In this document: positions 15,966 through 21,551 of the stretch, piece by piece
Position numbering within the stretch: position 1 is the stretch's first letter
How the letters are laid out: each line of letters begins with the position of its first letter
Notes under the pieces: model-generated
Seen by the model: the letters and a program-made list of their open reading frames with translations, nothing else
Told to the model about the DNA's origin: nothing
Databases searched by the model: none
Made by a program: the position numbers and the translations under genes
DNA from: Gemmatimonadaceae bacterium
GTDB lineage: Bacteria > Gemmatimonadota > Gemmatimonadetes > Gemmatimonadales > Gemmatimonadaceae
Length of the DNA stretch: 33,498 nucleotides
Direction of reading: 5' to 3'
Assembly (NCBI GenBank): GCA_025929535.1
Contig: JAICLZ010000047.1
Coordinates: 1 to 33,498, forward strand

Positions 15966-16844
15966 ATGATGGCTGAGGACAAGGACGGCGCTCGGGACCG
16001 CGGGTACGGAAACATCTACACGCCGCACGCGGGTGCGATGATCATCCACGTGCAGCGCGAAAGCGGACTGGCGAATCGCACGCTCATCTTCACGCAGCGG
16101 CAGGTGCGGCTCTTTCGCCTGGGCGCCATCGTGCTCGGATCGCTCATCGTCATCGGCGCCGTGAGCTGGTTCTTTCTCGCCGCGCAAGCCGCACGTGTTC
16201 CATCTCTCACGCGACGCGTCAATCAACTGCAGCACGATGTCTCGCGTCTCGATACGCTCCAGCATTCACTGAACGAGCTCGCCGCACGATTCCAGCAAGT
16301 GCAGCACATGATGGGAAGCTCCTCGATGACACCAGCCGGAGCACCCCCAGGCGATGCGATTGCAAAAATCAAAACGCCGTCAGTCATCGCAGGCGTCGCT
16401 ACGCCGGTCACCGCTGGCCCAGTCGCCGCTGCTCCCGTCGCCGCCGCCGATTCGACATCTCTGTCTCTCCCCGACCAGTGGCCACTGCCGGTTGCGGGAA
16501 CTCTCCTCCCATCGAGCCCGCCCACGCTGGAGATCGCCATACCACTTGGCACCCCCGTTCGTGCCGCCGGTGCCGGAGTGATCGTCGAAGTGTCAGACGA
16601 CTCCACCCTCGGCAAGCTCATTCGCATCTCGCACCGCTCCGGATACGAAACCGTCTACGGAGGCGCAAGTGAAGTGCGCGTGTCCAAGGGCCAGCACGTC
16701 GCGGCAGGCACCGTGATCGCGCTTTCCGGCGACACACCATCTACCCTCGAGCCGCATCTGCACTTCGAGATGCGACGTCACGGCGTCGCGATCGACGCAT
16801 CATCAGTCATCAAAAAAGGACCGGCTCATGGCGATCTTCAATAA
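15966..16844 (+). CDS. Membrane-anchored LytM/M23-family protein with degenerate active site
   Basis: 292 residues. The predicted topology is a cytoplasmic N-terminus (1-48), one membrane helix (about 49-73), a periplasmic coiled coil (about 80-115), an Ala/Pro-rich linker, then a C-terminal LytM fold (about 175-275). Of the M23 residues only the final HLHFE (264-268) is intact. The first ligand pair HxxxD is replaced by Pro185 and Glu189 (PTLEIAIPLGTPV), and the usual T-x-Y-x-H has Gly at the His position (TVYGG, 229-233). Zinc-dependent endopeptidase activity is therefore unlikely, and a role as activator or scaffold, as known for EnvC/NlpD-type LytM proteins, is more plausible. Its 3' end overlaps the bactofilin start by 17 bp. 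Confidence 0.85.
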   Translation: MMAEDKDGARDRGYGNIYTPHAGAMIIHVQRESGLANRTLIFTQRQVRLFRLGAIVLGSLIVIGAVSWFFLAAQAARVPSLTRRVNQLQHDVSRLDTLQHSLNELAARFQQVQHMMGSSSMTPAGAPPGDAIAKIKTPSVIAGVATPVTAGPVAAAPVAAADSTSLSLPDQWPLPVAGTLLPSSPPTLEIAIPLGTPVRAAGAGVIVEVSDDSTLGKLIRISHRSGYETVYGGASEVRVSKGQHVAAGTVIALSGDTPSTLEPHLHFEMRRHGVAIDASSVIKKGPAHGDLQ

Positions 16845-17262
16845 GGACCAGAAAGGCATCGACGACCTCAAGAACCTTCCCGCCAACAGCAACGCGCTCT
16901 CGATCATCGCCGCCGGAACCAAGATCCTCGGAGACATCGACACCGATGGTGTCGTGAAGATCGAAGGGCGCGTCGAAGGCGGCATCCGTGCCGCACGTCA
17001 AGTGCTCGTCGGCCGGCAAGGCGAAGTACTCGGTGACATCAACACGCGCGAGGCAGTCATCGGCGGACGAGTACAGGGCACGGTGAACGCGTCCGATCGC
17101 ATCGAAGTCCAGGGAACCTCCGTCATCATCGGCGACATCAACACACGCGCACTCGCCGTGATCGAAGGCGGCCGCATCAACGGCAGCGTGCGCATCGCCG
17201 ACGCGAAGGAGCCCGGCTCCGACGAGCAGATACACCCGTCGCCGGTCGCGGTGTTGCGGTAG
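16828..17262 (+). CDS. Bactofilin (polymer-forming cytoskeletal protein)
   Basis: 144 residues. The central domain (about 24-125) is a run of short beta-helix repeats with the bactofilin pattern: GTKILGDIDTDGVVKIEGRVEG, GEVLGDINTREAVIGG, and VIIGDINTRALAVIEGGRINGSV, read as separate turns, with hydrophobic residues alternating with Gly. The flanking tails are short and polar, as in the family. Bactofilins form nucleotide-free filaments that position cell-wall enzymes or segregation proteins. The start ATG 16828 has AAGGA about eight bases upstream and overlaps the LytM-family gene, strongly suggesting joint production. A terminator follows at 17305. Confidence 0.95.
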   Translation: MAIFNKDQKGIDDLKNLPANSNALSIIAAGTKILGDIDTDGVVKIEGRVEGGIRAARQVLVGRQGEVLGDINTREAVIGGRVQGTVNASDRIEVQGTSVIIGDINTRALAVIEGGRINGSVRIADAKEPGSDEQIHPSPVAVLR

Positions 17263-17304
17263 CGCACTCGCAATCAGCATCTACCGCGCACACCAACGGA
17301 TGTG

Positions 17305-17338
17305 GGCCGGCTGGCAATCCGCCAGCCGGCCTTCTTGT
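17305..17338 (+). terminator. Rho-independent terminator after bactofilin
   Basis: A perfect 11-bp stem (ggccggctggc / gccagccggcc) with loop aatcc is followed by a short T-rich tail (ttcttgtg). It closes the parA-parB-LytM-bactofilin transcript. Confidence 0.85.
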
Positions 17339-17422
17339 GCACAAACCACTAATATGTTGCCTGTGAATGAGTTAGCTGTGATATTCACATACGTTCGCCC
17401 GGGTTCTCCACAGTTTTCCACA
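17335..17422. promoter_or_regulatory. Cluster of DnaA-box-like 9-mers in AT-richer gap
   Basis: Measured against TTWTNCACA, I see TTTTCCACA at 17414-17422 (exact) and one-mismatch copies at 17335-17343 (TTGTGCACA, within a 10-bp palindrome), 17362-17370 (reverse), 17381-17389 (ATATTCACA) and 17404-17412 (TTCTCCACA). The last two in sequence order are direct repeats ten bases apart. A TGTGA-tat-TCACA palindrome lies at 17377-17389. This could be a DnaA-bound regulatory region or part of the origin; chance similarity of the weaker sites is possible. Confidence 0.5.
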
Positions 17423-17448
17423 TACAGCCTCCACCCTGTGTACATCCA

Positions 17449-18222
17449 GTGACGTCGCTGGCGCCGATCGCCCACGAGCTGGACTCACTTCTGGGGACTG
17501 ATGGATTCCCGGATTACGCCCAGGCCATCAACGGCGTGCAGGTGGAGACCCACAACGACATCGTCAAGGTCGCCGCAGCAGTCGATCTACGTGAGCGCAC
17601 GATCAGGAGTGCCGCGGAGCAGGGAGCGAACCTGCTCCTGGTGCACCATGGTCTGTTCTGGGGAGGCCTCCAGCCGTTGCGCGGTCCGCACTTCCGCCGC
17701 ATCCACACACTTCTCACGTCGGGGATCGCGCTTTATTCCTCGCATCTCCCGCTCGATGCGCATCCCGAGATCGGCAACAACGTGCTGCTCGCCCGGGAGC
17801 TCGGACTCACTCCGCTCGCAGGCTTCGCGCGTTACGAGACCATCGACATCGGCGTGCGCGGCGAATCCGACATCGCAACCGCGGATCTGATTGCGGCAGC
17901 AGATGTGATTGCGCGGCGCTGGGGCGGTGCGGTGCGCAACTCGCCCTCGCAGCCGAACCGGATCACGAAACGCTGGGCAGTCTGCACCGGCGCCGGCGCA
18001 TCAGCCGACACACTGCGCGAAGCAGTGGGGAAAGGCATAGACACGCTGATCGTCGGCGAGGGACCGCACTGGACGGCCGTCGATGCAGACGAGCTGGGAA
18101 TCGTGATCATCTACGCCGGTCACTACGCCACCGAGACGTTCGGCGTGCGCGCACTCGCGGATCACGTCGCGCGCGCCTTTGACCTCCCGGCCGTCTTCAT
18201 CGACGTCCCGACCGGACTGTGA
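17449..18222 (+). CDS. NIF3 / YbgI family (DUF34) metal-binding protein
   Basis: 257 residues from GTG 17449. The family is a di-metal hexameric toroid sometimes annotated as GTP cyclohydrolase I type 2, but its function is not settled. The metal-binding signatures are all visible: LLLVHHGLFW (HH about 64-65), SSHLPLDAHPEIGNN (with Asp and His) and the C-terminal GHYATETFGVRALA (His-x3-Glu). The core LVGEG-type strand appears as DTLIVGEGP. The length is typical for the short form lacking the middle insertion. The metallophosphoesterase start is 17 bp downstream, indicating one transcript. The GTG start places conserved APIAHELDSLL at the N-terminus. Confidence 0.9.
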   Translation: MTSLAPIAHELDSLLGTDGFPDYAQAINGVQVETHNDIVKVAAAVDLRERTIRSAAEQGANLLLVHHGLFWGGLQPLRGPHFRRIHTLLTSGIALYSSHLPLDAHPEIGNNVLLARELGLTPLAGFARYETIDIGVRGESDIATADLIAAADVIARRWGGAVRNSPSQPNRITKRWAVCTGAGASADTLREAVGKGIDTLIVGEGPHWTAVDADELGIVIIYAGHYATETFGVRALADHVARAFDLPAVFIDVPTGL

Positions 18223-18238
18223 CTCATCATCGCACGTG

Positions 18239-19108
18239 ATGCTCGCTGCGCCCGTTGCACCCGCTGCGTACGCGATCGCGATTGCGAGTGTGCTCGTCGC
18301 GATTGCGTACGTCACACTCGTCACTCCGGTCACGCTCCGGCGCACTACCATCGATGTGCCGATCGCCGGCCTCGCGCGCGAGCTGGATGGCTACGTCATC
18401 GCCGTGCTCAGCGATCTGCATTACGGCGGCACCATCAGGCCAGCGCATCTCATCCGCCACGCTGTGAATCTCGCCAACGAAGCGTCGCCTGATCTCGTCG
18501 TGCTGCTCGGCGATTATGCCTTATCGCACTCGATCTCTCGCACGATCTCGCGCTGGCTCTACGAGTGGGCGCTCCCGCGCATGAGCGACTCGCTTCGCGC
18601 ACTGCATGCGCCGGACGGAATGCTCGCCATCCTCGGCAATCACGATTACGACTACGATGCCGTGAGGACAGCGATCTGGCTGCGGTCGATAGGAGCACGC
18701 GTACTCGTGAACGAATGCGTCATCATCGAGAAGGGCCATGCGCGTTTGGGTGTTGGCGGAGTCGATGACTGGACGCATGGCGAGATCGACCCGCACGGCG
18801 GATGCGCATCACTCGCTCCCGACATCCCCCGCATCGTGCTGTCGCACAACCCTGATGGCGCGCTCGAGCTCGCGTCGAGCGCTCGCGTCGATCTCGTGCT
18901 CGCCGGACACACCCACGGCGGACAGATCGTGTTGCCCTGGATCGGTGCTCCGGCGCGCCACTGCATCGTGTGCGACGCACGCTCCGCAAGCGGCTGGGTT
19001 CCGCGCGCTCCGGTGCCTCTCTACGTCACCACAGGAGTCGGCGTGCTGCTTCCGCTGCGCATCAGCTGCCCCGCTGAAGTGCTGATCGTGCGGCTCGTGC
19101 GCGCGTAG
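18239..19108 (+). CDS. Membrane-anchored metallophosphoesterase (YaeI/YkuE type)
   Basis: 289 residues from ATG 18239; an in-frame start at 18179 would lie in the NIF3 gene. One hydrophobic N-terminal helix (about 8-32) precedes a calcineurin-like phosphoesterase domain with all motifs intact: SDLHYGG, GDYALSH, GNHDYDY, SHNPDGA and GHTHGGQ. In the YaeI/YkuE branch these enzymes act at the membrane on phospholipid or lipid-A precursor substrates such as UDP-diacylglucosamine; the substrate here is not determined. It ends 15 bp before the stop of the convergent lipoprotein gene. No terminator was seen in that short gap. Confidence 0.9.
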   Translation: MLAAPVAPAAYAIAIASVLVAIAYVTLVTPVTLRRTTIDVPIAGLARELDGYVIAVLSDLHYGGTIRPAHLIRHAVNLANEASPDLVVLLGDYALSHSISRTISRWLYEWALPRMSDSLRALHAPDGMLAILGNHDYDYDAVRTAIWLRSIGARVLVNECVIIEKGHARLGVGGVDDWTHGEIDPHGGCASLAPDIPRIVLSHNPDGALELASSARVDLVLAGHTHGGQIVLPWIGAPARHCIVCDARSASGWVPRAPVPLYVTTGVGVLLPLRISCPAEVLIVRLVRA

Positions 19109-19123
19109 ACACAGTACGCCGGG

Positions 19124-20074
19124 TCAACATCCGGTGTGAGCACTCATCCAACGCCGTCGCCACTTGCCATCCGGCTGTCGCTCCAGAAGTGCATACGCAT
19201 TCGATTCGTAGCCATCGCGAGCGAGCACGAGATCGATATGCGGTGGCGATCCGATGGCCACCGCTGCGAGCACGTCCGAGCTCTCGAGCGTCTCATCCGA
19301 TCCCGCGGTGACTTCGCGATACGCGAGTCGATAGGGAGCGCTCGATCCCGCGGGGCGCTCGCCAACCACCAGCGTGTGCTCCTCGAGCGGATTTGCTTCC
19401 TGGTTCAGCTTGCGCACGACATCCGCGACCACAGCCTCCACCCCGGGCGCCGGCGTGAACCGATACGCGGTGCGCACGGAAAACGGGATGCCGCGGAACG
19501 TGCGTGCCGTGTCGTTCGGCACCGTGGAGACGAGCCGAGTGACGTCCGCAGCCAGCTTCGCGGAATCGGCGTGGGCCATCGTCTCGATGGTGTCGAGCGG
19601 AAGGGCCTTTGCGCGCCCCTTCAGAAAGCCGACCGTCCAGCCGGGCATCGAATCTCCGCTCGTGCGCGCCTGCACTTTCGCGGCGGGCCACTCGATGCAC
19701 TGGTTTGCATCCCACTCGCCCCCTCCCAGTGCGCCGAGGTGCGCAACATCGCCGCCGCCCGAGTGCTGGAAGAGCTCTATCGTCGCGTTGCGTGAAAGCG
19801 TGGAATCGAAGTGGACATCGGCTGCGGGAGTGCTGTCGGTGATCGCGGGAAAGATCACGTACGCTTCGCCAGGTGAGTTTCCCCGCACGAACATGACGGG
19901 CCCCGCGCTCGTGTCCCACGTGGACGGTGCGATCACCGGCTTCACCGTCTGAGCCGTGGCAACCGTCTCTGGTGCGGACGATGTGGTCTCCGCGGGAGCC
20001 GCTCGCGGCTTGCGCTCGCACGCACTCAGCGGAACGAGAACCATCATGCACGCGATCACTACCCGGGCGGACAT
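19124..20074 (-). CDS. Lipoprotein of unknown function
   Basis: 316 residues. The N-terminus is a lipoprotein signal (MSARVVIACMMVLVPLSAC) with lipobox LSAC and lipidated Cys19. A Thr/Ser/Ala/Pro-rich linker follows. The mature part (about 55-316) is mixed, with strands around VMFVRGNSPGEAYVIFPAI, a central GGEWDANQCIEWPAAKV, and a C-terminal segment HIDLVLARDGYESNAYALLERQPDGKWRRRW that reads like a beta-hairpin ending in Cys-rich MSAHTGC. Three mature cysteines besides the lipidated one may form disulfides. I do not recognise a family. It is the last gene of the minus-strand run from csp and polA. Confidence 0.72.
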   Translation of the reverse strand: MSARVVIACMMVLVPLSACERKPRAAPAETTSSAPETVATAQTVKPVIAPSTWDTSAGPVMFVRGNSPGEAYVIFPAITDSTPAADVHFDSTLSRNATIELFQHSGGGDVAHLGALGGGEWDANQCIEWPAAKVQARTSGDSMPGWTVGFLKGRAKALPLDTIETMAHADSAKLAADVTRLVSTVPNDTARTFRGIPFSVRTAYRFTPAPGVEAVVADVVRKLNQEANPLEEHTLVVGERPAGSSAPYRLAYREVTAGSDETLESSDVLAAVAIGSPPHIDLVLARDGYESNAYALLERQPDGKWRRRWMSAHTGC

Positions 20075-20122
20075 GCGCTCAATCTTTCCCGGTGCGAGGC
20101 ACCCGTCAACGTGGGATGCGGC

Positions 20123-20428
20123 TCAGCGCGGTGGCAACAGATCGCCAACGAGATCCCAATGCCAGGTGTCGCACCGAACACCCGTGCGTGGATCCTTGAG
20201 AGCCTTGTATTGAAGCCGTGCGCCCGGAAGACCCACAGTGCGGCCATATTCGATCAGGAGCGCGCGATTCGTGGAAACGAGGTGGGCCATCGGCCGTCCC
20301 TTCCAAACGTGTCGATGGAGCCACAGGCCGCCTTCCATCGCATGGATCATCCCCTCACGTCGAAGTGCGAACTCACGATAGGGACGATCGGCGAGCCAGC
20401 TGTCGCGGTTGATCGAAGCGCTGCTCAC
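20123..20428 (-). CDS. Small DUF4031-like hypothetical protein
   Basis: 101 residues from GTG 20428, 24 bp after the pilin stop. The C-terminal half has MAHLVSTNRALLIEYGRTVGLP, LQYKALKDPRTG and CDTWHWDLVG read as short pieces, resembling DUF4031 (a His-Leu start, a helix, GLP, and a late aromatic-His motif). The N-terminal half is rich in Arg, Trp and His. No signal or membrane segment is seen. The similarity is from memory and modest. The start is uncertain, and internal ATGs near residues 27, 31 and 47 are possible. The function is unknown. Confidence 0.48.
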   Translation of the reverse strand: MSSASINRDSWLADRPYREFALRREGMIHAMEGGLWLHRHVWKGRPMAHLVSTNRALLIEYGRTVGLPGARLQYKALKDPRTGVRCDTWHWDLVGDLLPPR

Positions 20429-20452
20429 TCTCGTGCTGCGACCATTGCTACA

Positions 20453-20839
20453 TCAGTTACAGGTGATCCGCCCTTCCAGCGTCGACGGCGCAAGCGCCGT
20501 CGCGGTACCAAAGTATACCGTGCACATCTCGGCACCAAGTGAGGAATGCGTTGCCGTGGCCGACCAGCCACCGGCGGTGGCTTCGGGAACGGAGATGGTG
20601 ACGCCCGTGGAGGTGATGAAATTGAGCTGCGACAGGTTGTTGCTATAGGAGTTGTTCGAGTAATAGTACCCCTCCTCGGCCGTCGCCAGGTTGCGCAGGT
20701 CGCTGCGCATGGCTGCGAGGAATGCCTGTCCCTTCGTGTTCGAAAACTTCGGTATCGCGATCGCGGCAAGGATGCCGATGATCACGACGACGATCAGTAG
20801 CTCGATGAGTGTGAAACCCGAGGGTCGCGACTTGGTCAT
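20453..20839 (-). CDS. Type IV pilin / prepilin-like protein (pilin 1)
   Basis: 128 residues from ATG 20839, with GGTGGAG upstream on the minus strand. The class III leader MTKSRPSG is followed by FTLIELLIVVVIIGILAAIAIP, with the prepilin peptidase site after Gly and the Glu at position +5 of the mature protein. The rest is a soluble pilin head with SDLRNLATAEEGYYY, a GWSATATH motif and two late cysteines (MCTVYFG and RITCN) that would close a D-loop disulfide. It is a paralogue of the next gene upstream. It could be a major pilin or a pseudopilin of a type II or IV system; no assembly genes are in the window. Confidence 0.88.
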   Translation of the reverse strand: MTKSRPSGFTLIELLIVVVIIGILAAIAIPKFSNTKGQAFLAAMRSDLRNLATAEEGYYYSNNSYSNNLSQLNFITSTGVTISVPEATAGGWSATATHSSLGAEMCTVYFGTATALAPSTLEGRITCN

Positions 20840-21018
20840 ATGCTCCACCGTGAGAATCAGTTGTCCGCTGCGACGTACAGGGCAATCCAAAGGCCCGTTG
20901 AGTCCGCAAGCGTAACTGGTTTCTACACAAGGAGTTAGACAATAATGACCAGCAAAGTTCGGGATTTCTGACCGGTTGATTTGCCAGTGGTCCGGCAATC
21001 TGCAAGGGCTCCCTCGGC

Positions 21019-21405
21019 CTACTTGCTGCAACCGATGAAGTTCTTTACGGTCGCGGGGGGCAGCGGCGGCGCGTTTCCGTAATAGATCGAGCAGTGCGAG
21101 GTGTCACCCTCGTGTGTCGCGCTGGCGGACCACCCTTGGCTATCCGCCCGAACGAAGGTCACCCACACTCCCGGGGTGAGATTGAACCGCAGCGCGTTCA
21201 TGTCTGATGAATAGGTGTCCACCGAGCTCCAATACCCTTCCTCGGTGGCCGAGAGGTTCCGAAGATCGGAGATCATGGTGGTGAGATAGAACTGATGCTT
21301 GAAACCGTGCATTCGGGGCACGGCCAGCCCCACGAGGATGCCGATCACCACCAGCACCACGAAGAGCTCGATGAGCGAGAACCCGGAACGACGGCGGGGT
21401 GACAT
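21019..21405 (-). CDS. Type IV pilin / prepilin-like protein (pilin 2)
   Basis: 128 residues from ATG 21405, the same length as pilin 1. The leader MSPRRRSG precedes FSLIELFVVLVVIGILVGLAVP, with Glu at +5. The head domain mirrors its neighbour: SDLRNLSATEEGYWSS, QGWSASATH and the cysteine positions SHCSIYYG and FIGCSK. The longer open frame starting at 21555 overlaps polA and lacks a site. No good Shine-Dalgarno was seen before 21405. It lies 146 bp downstream of polA and 179 bp upstream of pilin 1. The repeated layout indicates a tandem duplication followed by divergence. Confidence 0.86.
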   Translation of the reverse strand: MSPRRRSGFSLIELFVVLVVIGILVGLAVPRMHGFKHQFYLTTMISDLRNLSATEEGYWSSVDTYSSDMNALRFNLTPGVWVTFVRADSQGWSASATHEGDTSHCSIYYGNAPPLPPATVKNFIGCSK

Positions 21406-21551
21406 TCGTTCGGAGTGAGCTCGGGTGAGAGTGTAAACAGAGGCGGTGCCGGACCATGCTGCAGGCGGCGTCCATGCCGTACGATGGCGAAGTCCTCGAT
21501 AAAGACGATCGAACGTTTGCCGCGTCTCATCGAGTGCCCCGGTTTTTGTCT

